This document shows, in pieces, positions 55,928-64,000 of a stretch of DNA of 64,000 bases (position 1 is its first letter; each line of letters opens with the position of its first letter). The position numbers were made by a program, and so were the translations under genes. The DNA comes from Aliivibrio finisterrensis_A (GTDB lineage: Bacteria; Pseudomonadota; Gammaproteobacteria; Enterobacterales; Vibrionaceae). Where the stretch lies: the NCBI RefSeq assembly GCF_004167675.1, contig NZ_SEZQ01000008.1. One strand, written 5' to 3'. The notes beneath the pieces are model-generated. The model ran no database searches. It worked only from the letters and a program-made list of their open reading frames with translations, and was not told the DNA's origin.

Positions 55928-56919
55928 CTTGCTTGATCTCCGCCATCTAGCGACTTAGGTTGTTGATGCATTAACGCCACGTCTTTAACGGTATCAAACA
56001 TAAAATCCAATACGTTATGATCGGTAAAAGCTTGCAATACTTGTTGGCGAAACTCTTGCTCTGTGTCGTTTTCTTTGGCGCATATAAATGCCCACGGCAG
56101 CACGATGGTGTCTTTAATTAAATCAGCCACATCAAACACTAATGCCCCTCGTCGAGTTTTCCCATGCATGACGGCAAAACCATGGGGAATACCTAATACC
56201 CATAATGTTGTCGCAGCCAAACCATACGCTAAATAGTTACCATGATTAAGAAAGTCATTGGCTTTATCAGTCGACTGATGCTGCCTTTTAAAATCTTGTA
56301 GTTGAACGTTATTCGCTGCAAACTTGTATAAATGTTTGGTTAATTGCGCTTCTGTCAGCAGTAAATCGCTCTGCTTTGTTGCGGCTTCTGTTCGTTCTTC
56401 AAACCGTTCAAACGCGGCTTGCAACCCTGATTCTTTTACATCAAAGCCTTCTTGCTTTAGCTCTCTGTCTTTTGCCCAGATCTTCTGTAAAAAACTCAAC
56501 CTTGCTTGCTGAAATGCTTTTGCTGCTGCCAAGCGTTTTTCGTCATCAAACCAAAATGACATCCATCCCTGTAAATACTCGGTTGGGCGATATTCACTTT
56601 GTGGCGTAAACCATTCAATAGGCTGCTCTGCATCATTCGCCATATATAACGGAGTTCCACCACCGCCACTAAAGCCAACTAAAACACCTGCTTGAGCGAG
56701 CATTCGCATGGCCGCTTGAGTGATTGAAGTCCCGTTGCCTAGCAGTAATACGGTGGTGTTGGCGATAGGAATATTAAAATATTGGTTCTCATTCTTCGCC
56801 TCGGTGAGATATAGAACACGACCGTCTTTTTGCATCACTCGGCAATATTCTAAATAGAACATATTTGCACGCTTAGAATGCAGAATGCTTTTTAGATCTG
56901 AAGACGAAAAGTTATCCAT
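55924..56919 (-). CDS. cas1: Cas1, spacer-acquisition integrase
   Basis: This 331-residue I-F Cas1 shows the start FSSSDLKSILHSKRANMFYLEYCRVMQKDGRVLYL, the LLLGNGTSITQAAMR segment and the C-terminal HGKTRRGALVFDVADLIKDTIVLP, which carries metal ligands. The ATG at 56919 is chosen because AAGGA sits eight bases upstream. It works with Cas2-3 to add spacers. Confidence 0.95.
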   Translation of the reverse strand: MDNFSSSDLKSILHSKRANMFYLEYCRVMQKDGRVLYLTEAKNENQYFNIPIANTTVLLLGNGTSITQAAMRMLAQAGVLVGFSGGGGTPLYMANDAEQPIEWFTPQSEYRPTEYLQGWMSFWFDDEKRLAAAKAFQQARLSFLQKIWAKDRELKQEGFDVKESGLQAAFERFEERTEAATKQSDLLLTEAQLTKHLYKFAANNVQLQDFKRQHQSTDKANDFLNHGNYLAYGLAATTLWVLGIPHGFAVMHGKTRRGALVFDVADLIKDTIVLPWAFICAKENDTEQEFRQQVLQAFTDHNVLDFMFDTVKDVALMHQQPKSLDGGDQAR

Positions 56920-56952
56920 TAACACTATCCTTGAATGATTAATATAGCCATC

Positions 56953-57948
56953 TTACTGAACAGCAAGGTCACATACTGACCCTGAGCGATCTTTTTGTAT
57001 TTTTTCTACCGCTTTTAATAAACACTGCTCTACCGATTCTTTCAAAAATGCGGGAGAAACAACGGTTACATTTGGTTGAAAGCGCATAATTTCACGTACT
57101 AATTCACGGTGGTCACTAAAGAAGAAACTTAGGATTAAATCTCCATTATCTTGAGTTTCTATCTGCTGTTCACTATGCCACGTGTGATCTAAAACCCAAG
57201 GTACTACGCTTTGCTCAAAACAAAGAATCGCCTGATACTGAGTCTCTCCAACCATTAAGCCATAACTATTTTTTAAATAGGCTTGCACTGATTCTTCAGG
57301 TAACGCGGTAAAAGGGGTATCACCCTCTTTCGCTGATTTTAAACGGTTAAGAGAAAATATTCGGATTTCAGTTCGTAAATGGCACCAAGCTAATAAATAC
57401 CATGCGTCTTTATATAGAAATACCTTTTGAGGTGAGAGAGTGCGTACTGTAATGTTCTGGCTACTGTCTTGATATTCAATATCAACGCTTGATTCTGCCC
57501 ATAGCGCTGCTGTAATTTGATTGAAGACATCAGCATGATTAATCGTCCTAATCGCACTGCGTATTTCTATTTTATTGGCGATGCCAAAATCTGTTGCTCG
57601 ATTTTTTGTCTTTTGTAGAACGTGTTTGATCCCTTCTAGCTCTTTATTTAATGATCCTGTATGTAGATCAGTAAACAGCTTTTCTGCGGTTAATAAAGCA
57701 AACCATTCTTTATCAGTAAAACTCAGATATGATAATGGTAATTGGGGACTATCTGAATCGTATGCATATCCTTTTAGTTCTCTATCGTATGAGATTGAGG
57801 CATCAAATTCGTCATTGATTTTACGAAGTATCCGCTTAAATGTGGATTCTGAGCACTCTAGCGCTTCTAGAAGTTTACTTTTCGGTACTGGGTATTTGGA
57901 TTGGCTTAATAATCGATGAATAATTGATAAACGAGAGAGTTGCTCCAC
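56953..57948 (-). CDS. WYL-domain transcriptional regulator at the head of the cas operon
   Basis: This protein of about 331 residues has an N-terminal winged helix (LSIIHRLLSQSKYPVPKSKLLEALECSESTFKRILRKI) and a central WYL domain (KDAWYLLAWCHLRTEIRIFSLNRL), with a C-terminal WCX-like part. I propose the GTG at 57948; a longer frame to 58032 adds 28 hydrophobic residues coded by AT-rich sequence and is unlikely. It lies only 33 bases upstream of cas1 on the same strand, between the cas genes and array 2, so it probably regulates the system. WYL domains are known ligand sensors in phage defence. Confidence 0.8.
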   Translation of the reverse strand: MEQLSRLSIIHRLLSQSKYPVPKSKLLEALECSESTFKRILRKINDEFDASISYDRELKGYAYDSDSPQLPLSYLSFTDKEWFALLTAEKLFTDLHTGSLNKELEGIKHVLQKTKNRATDFGIANKIEIRSAIRTINHADVFNQITAALWAESSVDIEYQDSSQNITVRTLSPQKVFLYKDAWYLLAWCHLRTEIRIFSLNRLKSAKEGDTPFTALPEESVQAYLKNSYGLMVGETQYQAILCFEQSVVPWVLDHTWHSEQQIETQDNGDLILSFFFSDHRELVREIMRFQPNVTVVSPAFLKESVEQCLLKAVEKIQKDRSGSVCDLAVQ

Positions 57949-58064
57949 TATTAACAGCCTTATCAATAAAGTTAATATTAAACAAATAGTTACTATAATA
58001 CTATTTAATAAATAAAATAATATCTTGATCAATATTTTTATAATGGTTCTCTAGTTATTTTAAT

Positions 58065-59112
58065 CAATTATTCTACCTGTACGGCAGTAAACTCGATGCA
58101 TTCACATTATTTATTTTTAATACATTCCTAAGCTGCCTGTGCGGCAGTGAACTGATGTAACTCCAATTTTTACTCCATACCAAATTTCTAAGCTGCCTGT
58201 GCGGCAGTGAACCAAAAAAAAGTCTGATTCACCCTGTTTCCATCTTTCTAAGCTGCCTGTGCGGCAGTGAACGCTAATCTCTTTATTAATGATAAAGGTG
58301 AGATTTTCTAAGCTGCCTGTGCGGCAGTGAACATTTGAACGGTGTAATGATCGGTGGGTGGGCATTTCTAAGCTGCCTGTGCGGCAGTGAACCATTTGAT
58401 GCGGTTGTGGGTAACGTTCCTTTTTTTCTAAGCTGCCTGTGCGGCAGTGAACAAAGTATCTTACTCGGTCGCTACAACGTTGCTTTTCTAAGCTGCCTGT
58501 GCGGCAGTGAACTATTTGTCGGCTATACCTCCCAATATTTCTTGTTTCTAAGCTGCCTGTGCGGCAGTGAACGTGAGTCTCCTAGCATTGTCAATCCTAA
58601 TACTTTTCTAAGCTGCCTGTGCGGCAGTGAACATGCCAGTTTCGGTTGCCAATGATTTCATCTTTTTCTAAGCTGCCTGTGCGGCAGTGAACTTCGTTCT
58701 AATGCAATTGCTTGCGCCCGTGGTTTTCTAAGCTGCCTGTGCGGCAGTGAACAAATTTGCTGTGGTTCTAATTCTTGGCCTGTTTTTCTAAGCTGCCTGT
58801 GCGGCAGTGAACGTTCAGGAGGCGCCTCACAAACACCAGTGTCATTTCTAAGCTGCCTGTGCGGCAGTGAACCAAGCATTCCAACTATGACCTGCACACG
58901 GCGCTTTCTAAGCTGCCTGTGCGGCAGTGAACCATGATCCTTTCCTAATTATTTGTTTAAAACTTTTCTAAGCTGCCTGTGCGGCAGTGAACGCCAAGCA
59001 TAAAAATCCGCGTAACTTATTAGATTTCTAAGCTGCCTGTGCGGCAGTGAACGTATGCCGTCAAAATAAAGAACTTGATTTACATTTCTAAGCTGCCTGT
59101 GCGGCAGTGAAC
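58065..59112 (-). CRISPR. Type I-F CRISPR array 2 (18 repeats, 17 spacers)
   Basis: Repeats begin at 58065 and every 60 bases up to 59085, with 28-base repeats and 32-base spacers and no variation in spacing. The repeat at 58065 is strongly degenerate and the next (58125) has one change, so the leader-distal end is on the left and transcription runs right to left. The consensus is the same as array 1. No two spacers look alike by eye. No gene is called inside; open frames across the array are produced by the repeats. Confidence 0.98.
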
Positions 59113-59225
59113 AGTAGAATATCAGCATAAAAATAAGTTACAACAAGCAGATAGTTGAAATGTAACTTTTTAACCTATTTTTTCAATCAAGCTTTAACTC
59201 ATTGATTTTATTACTCCGTTATTAA
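59113..59225 (-). promoter_or_regulatory. Leader of CRISPR array 2
   Basis: It begins like the leader of array 1 (TAGAATATCAGCATAAAAAT, then AAGTTACAACAAG) and shares a later block TTGATTTTATTACTCCG. New spacers should be added at 59112. Array transcription points away from sypI. Confidence 0.75.
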
Positions 59226-59329
59226 CGTTATTTTTTTTGGTATTTTTAGCCCTACAATCATTCACTTTAAAATAAATACAGTAATTATTGATAACTTCAA
59301 GTAATAGACAATACTTTTTATCTCTCTGA

Positions 59330-59365
59330 TTCCCAATTTGAAAAACCACATTCTCAATTTGAGAA
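59330..59365. promoter_or_regulatory. SypG-type box and a weaker copy upstream of sypI
   Basis: TTCTCAATTTGAGAA (59351-59365) is palindromic and fits the SypG box except at one position (TGA for TGC) on either strand. A weaker copy, TTCCCAATTTGAAAA, begins at 59330, about two helical turns upstream. Confidence 0.6.
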
Positions 59366-59424
59366 AACCGATTTACACATGAAAATTCACTTTAAAAATC
59401 AATAAAATAACAAAAATTACAATC

Positions 59425-59440
59425 TGGCACTGCCCTTGCT
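59425..59440 (+). promoter_or_regulatory. Sigma-54 promoter of sypI
   Basis: TGGCACTGCCCTTGCT has GG (59426-59427) and GC (59438-59439) with exactly 10 bases between them, a near-perfect match to the -24/-12 consensus. The sypI ATG is at 59480 with AGGAAGG upstream. Confidence 0.85.
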
Positions 59441-59479
59441 CTATCTCTTATATCAGAGAGAATTCTAGGAAGGTGTGTT

Positions 59480-60757
59480 ATGGAAAATACAACAAAAATA
59501 ACCTTACTGTTTGTTCATTATGGTGATGATTGGATCCGTGGTTCTGAAGTCTGCTTAATCAATCTAATTAAAAGCATTAATCACCAAAAATATAACTGCA
59601 TTTTATGGTGCAACCAACAGCGCCTTGTTGATCAGGTTGAAAAGCAATTAAGTGCGAGTTATGTAACTCCCTTTACTTTATTACTAGGATGGCAAGCTCC
59701 TCGTTTCTCTTTCTTAAATTGGCACGATTTCTACCAACAAGGAAAAGAGATAATTAAGCACCATCAGGTCGACTTAATTCACTGTAATAGCGCAGCTCCA
59801 TGCCAGTGGATGAATATGGTCGCTCGTCATACTAAAACGCCCTTAGTTACCCACCTTCACACTCAATATCCATTGCGTGATCGCCTAAGTTTAGGTATTC
59901 ATCTTAGCCCTAAATTGGTAACCGTCAGCGATGCGATTGGTCAGAGTTTATTACAAGATGGTTATGATAAAAATGGAATAACAACAATCCCAAATGGTAT
60001 AAATACCAACAAACTAAATACTCAACAGCCCACATTATTACGTGACCAATTAAATATTGATAAGAGCGCCTTTGTGCTTGCAACCTCAGGATCACTAATT
60101 CATAGAAAAGGCGTTGATTTAATTATAGAAAGCCTAGATAAAGTTGATGCTGTCATGCTTAACATCCATCTCGTTATTATTGGCGAAGGGGAAGAAAGAG
60201 CCCGACTTGAACATCAAGCAAAACAACTAAATTTAAACAACAATGTGCATTTCTTAGGGGAAAAATGCAATGTGGTCGGCCTATTAAAAAGCAACATTAA
60301 CGCTTATATAAGTGGGGCAAGAGATGAAGCCTTTGGCTTAGCGTTAGTCGAGGCCTCATTAGCTCAATTACCCGTTATTGCACCTATGGTTGGTGGAATT
60401 CCAGAGGTAATCAGCCACTATGAAACAGGGTTACTAACCCAACCAGAAGACAGTGATTCTTTTGCTAAAGCGATTATGGTGTTTATTCATAACCCTCACC
60501 TTGCCGAACAAATGGGCAGAAAAGGAAAAGAAACCGTTTACCGCTATTTTTCTCTCTCACAATACACCAAACAATTTGAAGCTGTGTATGAAGAACAACT
60601 AAGCACAACAGCAACTACCCCCTATGCACGCCCATTAACACAAGCGCTTCACCCTGTATTCTCAAATCTAGCTTATATATCTAACCTATTAATTGGTAAG
60701 GTCTTCTCTTCAAGTTCAAGTCCTAAAGTTCTTCCTAAACAAGGAGATAAATCATGA
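59480..60757 (+). CDS. sypI: SypI, glycosyltransferase
   Basis: This 425-residue GT4-type transferase shows LLFVHYGDDWIRGSEVCLINLIKSI at the start and GSLIHRKGVDLIIESL plus GARDEAFGLALVEASLAQLPVIAPMVGGIPEVI in the second half (E-x7-E motif). It starts the second syp transcription unit, from its own sigma-54 promoter, and its end overlaps sypJ by four bases. Confidence 0.9.
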   Translation: MENTTKITLLFVHYGDDWIRGSEVCLINLIKSINHQKYNCILWCNQQRLVDQVEKQLSASYVTPFTLLLGWQAPRFSFLNWHDFYQQGKEIIKHHQVDLIHCNSAAPCQWMNMVARHTKTPLVTHLHTQYPLRDRLSLGIHLSPKLVTVSDAIGQSLLQDGYDKNGITTIPNGINTNKLNTQQPTLLRDQLNIDKSAFVLATSGSLIHRKGVDLIIESLDKVDAVMLNIHLVIIGEGEERARLEHQAKQLNLNNNVHFLGEKCNVVGLLKSNINAYISGARDEAFGLALVEASLAQLPVIAPMVGGIPEVISHYETGLLTQPEDSDSFAKAIMVFIHNPHLAEQMGRKGKETVYRYFSLSQYTKQFEAVYEEQLSTTATTPYARPLTQALHPVFSNLAYISNLLIGKVFSSSSSPKVLPKQGDKS

Positions 60758-61917
60758 ATACATCGAATCATATTTTAGTCCTTGACCCAATTACTTATAC
60801 CGGTGGTTCAAAAATCGCCACCCGTGAGATGTTAGATTTACTTGATCGTAAAAATAATAAGATCACGGTACTAACAGCAAATCCAAGCTCTTGGTTATTA
60901 AGAAATGTAAACATTATTAAGATGCGACACCCTAACTGGTTACCGATTTCTGAATATGGAAAAAGCTACTGGTTCCGACAGTTATATTTCTGTTTATGGT
61001 TACTCTACATCCGACTGTTTTATGGGAAAATTGATGTTGCTGTTGGTGCGTCTGGCCCTGGTATTGATATGCCTATTTACATGATGAAGTGGTTTTTTGG
61101 CTATCAAATCACTCAACTTATTCATGGCCCTGTTGGCTTATCTCGATCCATTGGATTATGCCTTTGTCATGCTGAACACGTTTTTTATCTTCAAAGCGCT
61201 TATCCCTCTTTGCTTGCTGCACTTAAACAGGTATGGCGAAAAGAGAGCACATCAGTCCAAATGGAAAAACAAGAACAATTACTGGCTACGCATCATTTTG
61301 AGCCCTTTGTGAATGGAATAAGTGAGAAAAACCGTCCTACCCCATGCCAGTATCAATCACCACAGATATTTTGGGCCGCATCCCTTTTAAAATGGAAAGG
61401 GTTAGATTTGCTATTAGACACGGTAGAAGCCACAAAGGTTGAACTGCGCGCTCCAACCACTATTTGTTATTTAATTCCTGAAAACAACGCACTACCGACA
61501 ACTCAAGCACCAAGAGATATAGAAGGAATAACTTGGCACCACCAACCAACAAACTTAGACACCTTACGCTCTGAGGCCAATATATTTGTCTCTACCAGTC
61601 ATCAAGAACCTTTTGGGCTTTCAATTTTAGAGGCGCTTATGGCTGGGATGTGTGTGGTAATTCCTTCTGATGGTGCGTTTTGGGATCTAATATTAACTCA
61701 CAATAAAAATTGCCTTAAATACAAACCTAATGACATGAGCTCCTTACAGCATCAGCTATCAATAGCAAATGGTAATCTAAATCTCATTACACAATTAGGC
61801 CAATCAGGCGCACATCTATCTCAAGGCTATCAAGCGGAAAAGTGCTATTTACCAATTAAATTAGCCATGGAAAAACGCTCGATTACCTCACTGGCTTTAA
61901 ATGAGGTAAAACAATGA
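60754..61917 (+). CDS. sypJ: SypJ, glycosyltransferase
   Basis: This 387-residue glycosyltransferase-like protein shows VLDPITYTGGSKIATREMLDLL at the start and a C-terminal donor-binding block VSTSHQEPFGLSILEALMAGMCVVIPSDG. It is coupled to both neighbours by ATGA overlaps. The sugar specificity is unknown. Confidence 0.88.
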   Translation: MNTSNHILVLDPITYTGGSKIATREMLDLLDRKNNKITVLTANPSSWLLRNVNIIKMRHPNWLPISEYGKSYWFRQLYFCLWLLYIRLFYGKIDVAVGASGPGIDMPIYMMKWFFGYQITQLIHGPVGLSRSIGLCLCHAEHVFYLQSAYPSLLAALKQVWRKESTSVQMEKQEQLLATHHFEPFVNGISEKNRPTPCQYQSPQIFWAASLLKWKGLDLLLDTVEATKVELRAPTTICYLIPENNALPTTQAPRDIEGITWHHQPTNLDTLRSEANIFVSTSHQEPFGLSILEALMAGMCVVIPSDGAFWDLILTHNKNCLKYKPNDMSSLQHQLSIANGNLNLITQLGQSGAHLSQGYQAEKCYLPIKLAMEKRSITSLALNEVKQ

Positions 61918-63356
61918 AATTACCTTCTTTATCACCCACATTAAAGAACATGGCACTTTATGGCAGCAGCATTGTATTAATGAAAGGGGTTTCTCTTTTT
62001 ATGCTGCCTTATATTGCTAATCACATATCTCAACATGAGCTAGGACGCTTAGAGTTATTATCGACCTTTGCAATGATATTAAGCGTAGTTTTAGGGTTAT
62101 CGCTGCATGAAGCACTGTATCGCTTTGCTGGTGCAGAGCAAGATCTACATCAAAAACGACGGATCACAGGTGAGATATTTACCCTTACTATGATCGTTGG
62201 TGCAATTGCTTTACCTATCATTTGGTTATTAAGCCCCTTTATCAGTGAATGGAAACCAGAATACGCCGACACTATTGAGTTAGAGCTGCTATTAATACCA
62301 CTGGCTTTTGAAGGTATGGTTGCCGTTGTGCTTGCTTCACTTAGAATGCGAGAACAAGCAAAACTGTTTTTTTACTTAACTACTGGTCGCGCTTTGCTTC
62401 AAGCTGCATTAACCGTAATTATGCTTTATCAGGGTTATGGCGTTACAGCTATTCTATTCGCTGGTTTTATCAGTGCTGCTCTGCAAGTCGTTGCGCTTGT
62501 CTATCTACAGACCAAACAGAACAAAAAAGTACATGGTGCTGGTTATCTATTTAGTAAAAAAATGACGGCTCTTTGCATTCCTTACTCCTTACCTCTAATG
62601 GCCAGTGGCTTAGTCGCTTTTGGATTAAATGGATTTGAACGATGGGTATTAGCTGAAAACACGAGCCTTTCTGATCTTGCACTGTATGCCGTTGCCCTCA
62701 AATTTGCCCTAGCATTAACCTTATTAATGCAACCGTTTTGTATGTGGTGGATGCCTAAACGGTTTGACTATTTGCAATCACGCGGAAAAGCAATTACCGC
62801 TAAAATGACGCAAAGCAGCCTTGTTTTACTGTGCGGATTAACCGTTTTAGTTTGCTACTTGGCTCCAGTATTAATTGAGTGGTTAATGCCAGCAAGCTAT
62901 CAACAAGCCAAAACTATCGCCGTTGCCTTGATCATCGTTTCAGCAATTAAGGAGTTAAACGAATTAATCAACCTTGGTGCATTGGCAGAGAAACAGACTA
63001 AAAAATTATTATGGATTAACAGTTTTTCTACAGGGCTTGGCATGATTGCTATTCTAGTTCTCACGCCTATTTACGGCGTGAATGGCGTCCTTACCTCCCT
63101 GATCTTAGCTCAAACGATACGAGTAATACTCACTTTTATACTCTCTCAGAGCGCTCACCCATTACCTTACTCGTTGGGAAAATTAAGCGTATTATTGTTG
63201 ATTACCAGTGTGTCCATTACGCTAAGTCTTTCTTCATTTTCGGTTGGCATTCAACTAATGATGGCAGCGCTCTGCACCACCTCAGTGGTTATTTTTGCTT
63301 CGCAATTACAGTTAATTACTCTGCCTAAAAATGAGCAAAGCGAGAAATTCCTATGA
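61914..63356 (+). CDS. sypK: SypK, Wzx-like oligosaccharide flippase
   Basis: This 480-residue protein has about 12-14 membrane helices and the polysaccharide-biosynthesis (MOP/Wzx) pattern MALYGSSIVLMKGVSLFMLPYIANHIS at the start. It should flip the lipid-linked Syp repeat unit to the periplasm. Its stop overlaps the sypL start by three bases (ATGA). Confidence 0.9.
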   Translation: MKLPSLSPTLKNMALYGSSIVLMKGVSLFMLPYIANHISQHELGRLELLSTFAMILSVVLGLSLHEALYRFAGAEQDLHQKRRITGEIFTLTMIVGAIALPIIWLLSPFISEWKPEYADTIELELLLIPLAFEGMVAVVLASLRMREQAKLFFYLTTGRALLQAALTVIMLYQGYGVTAILFAGFISAALQVVALVYLQTKQNKKVHGAGYLFSKKMTALCIPYSLPLMASGLVAFGLNGFERWVLAENTSLSDLALYAVALKFALALTLLMQPFCMWWMPKRFDYLQSRGKAITAKMTQSSLVLLCGLTVLVCYLAPVLIEWLMPASYQQAKTIAVALIIVSAIKELNELINLGALAEKQTKKLLWINSFSTGLGMIAILVLTPIYGVNGVLTSLILAQTIRVILTFILSQSAHPLPYSLGKLSVLLLITSVSITLSLSSFSVGIQLMMAALCTTSVVIFASQLQLITLPKNEQSEKFL

Positions 63357-64000
63357 ATATGAATAACACGTCACTTCAATCAAAACCGTTGCAATGGTTT
63401 ACAGCGATCATTTGTTCATTGTTTGCCGGAGTATTATGGCGCTTATTTCCTCACCCTGCACTTGTGGTTGTTTTGGGGATTCTTCCATTGGCGGTACTTT
63501 ACACGCTAAATCGCCCTTTCTTAATGGTCCTGTTTTTTGTGATTTTTTCTTTTTTTCGTATTCACGAAGTCTTTCCTCAACTTTATAACTTAAAAATCCC
63601 CCTACTATTATCATTGGGTTCTTTGGCCGCTTTAGGCTGGCAAGTGGGAATAACTAAACAAATAAAGCTGTTTTGGTGCCGAGAATTTACCTTATTAAGT
63701 TGTTTTTTGCTGCTCGTCATTCTTGGTATTGTGTTAGCAGGTAATCGCCCCATTGCTATTGAGTATTTCAAAAATATTTACTGGAAAATCATCCTAATGA
63801 CATTCGCTATCGCGGTATTAGTGCGTAGCCCTCAGCAGCTTGCCTTTACTCTAAAAGCCATCACCATCGCAGGTGTCTTAGTCGGTATTGTCGCCATTCA
63901 AAACAAATTAGGTGGTATTGGTTTAGTCGAAGAGACCCGAGTGACCATAGGTCGAGAGTTAGGATCTATGTTGGGGGATCCTAATGACTTAGCCTTAGTG
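63353..64000 (+). CDS. sypL: SypL, O-antigen ligase/polymerase-like membrane protein (cut by window end)
   Basis: The first 216 codons run to the end of the window without a stop. Several membrane helices are visible, and the stretch RELGSMLGDPNDLAL is typical of the Wzy_C / O-antigen ligase family. It starts at the ATGA overlap with sypK. It probably polymerises or ligates the Syp polysaccharide. The remaining syp genes should lie to the right. Confidence 0.88.
   Translation, partial: MNMNNTSLQSKPLQWFTAIICSLFAGVLWRLFPHPALVVVLGILPLAVLYTLNRPFLMVLFFVIFSFFRIHEVFPQLYNLKIPLLLSLGSLAALGWQVGITKQIKLFWCREFTLLSCFLLLVILGIVLAGNRPIAIEYFKNIYWKIILMTFAIAVLVRSPQQLAFTLKAITIAGVLVGIVAIQNKLGGIGLVEETRVTIGRELGSMLGDPNDLALV

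Noticed and set aside
57949..58032. Longer start for the WYL regulator giving a hydrophobic N-terminus
   Set aside because: The extra residues come from AT-rich upstream DNA and would place a membrane segment before a winged helix; the GTG at 57948 gives a normal regulator start.
58117..58897. Open frames of 79-106 codons running across the CRISPR array on both strands
   Set aside because: They are repeated peptides (for example VHCRTGSLE or FLSCLCGSE) made by the 60-base period of the array, not genes.
48200..59112. Idea that the I-F system is a Tn7-like CRISPR-guided transposon
   Set aside because: cas1 and cas2-3 are present and intact, csy1 and csy2 are separate genes, and no tniQ or tnsABC genes are present.

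Overview
The window looks like part of the smaller chromosome of an Aliivibrio-type member of the Vibrionaceae. The base composition is AT-rich. A symbiosis-polysaccharide (syp) gene set is present in the known order sypA to sypL, and beside it lies an RpoS-like sigma factor that fits RpoQ. Both are characteristic of the Vibrio (Aliivibrio) fischeri / salmonicida / logei group. I cannot name the species from sequence alone.

Region 1 (about 180-2,830) is a TMAO/DMSO-type molybdoenzyme with a C-terminal haem c domain. Region 2 (about 3,040-23,920) is a catabolic island for sulfated glycosaminoglycan, most simply chondroitin sulfate. It has a PL8 lyase (split by a one-base frameshift), two FGly-type sulfatases and their radical-SAM maturase, a KdgM-like porin and a DUF2264 protein. 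It also has an 11-gene minus-strand operon: agaR, kbaZ, agaS, four mannose-family PTS genes, agaA, kduI, kduD and a cytoplasmic GH105. The layout implies that the lyase cuts outside, disaccharides cross the porin and are imported whole by the PTS, GH105 splits them in the cytoplasm, and the two halves enter the Kdu and Aga/Kba routes. An FTR1 iron permease under a Fur box sits inside this region. A TTTCG motif phased at 10 bp lies upstream of both divergent promoters and is probably the AgaR operator.

Region 3 (about 24,000-28,235) holds a GH20 chitobiase lipoprotein, a DUF1097 membrane protein and a tRNA-Ser/Thr/Asn operon. Region 4 (28,548-39,084) is regulatory: a lone HPt protein, an EAL phosphodiesterase, RpoQ, a hybrid histidine kinase and a REC-TPR response regulator. 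It is followed by a LruC-domain secreted protein and a small lipoprotein.

Region 5 (39,400-64,000) is the syp locus. sypA-H run from a sigma-54 promoter with two exact SypG-type boxes. SypF is reduced to its HPt domain. Between sypH and sypI, on the opposite strand, lies a complete type I-F CRISPR-Cas system of about 11 kb: a WYL regulator, cas1, cas2-3, csy1, csy2, csy3 and cas6f, with a 4-repeat array on one side and an 18-repeat array on the other. The sigma-54 promoter of sypI survives intact beyond the insertion, and sypI-L continue to the end of the window, where sypL is cut off. The most striking observations are this CRISPR-Cas insertion inside a biofilm operon, the stripped-down SypF, and the neighbouring phosphorelay genes that could feed it.
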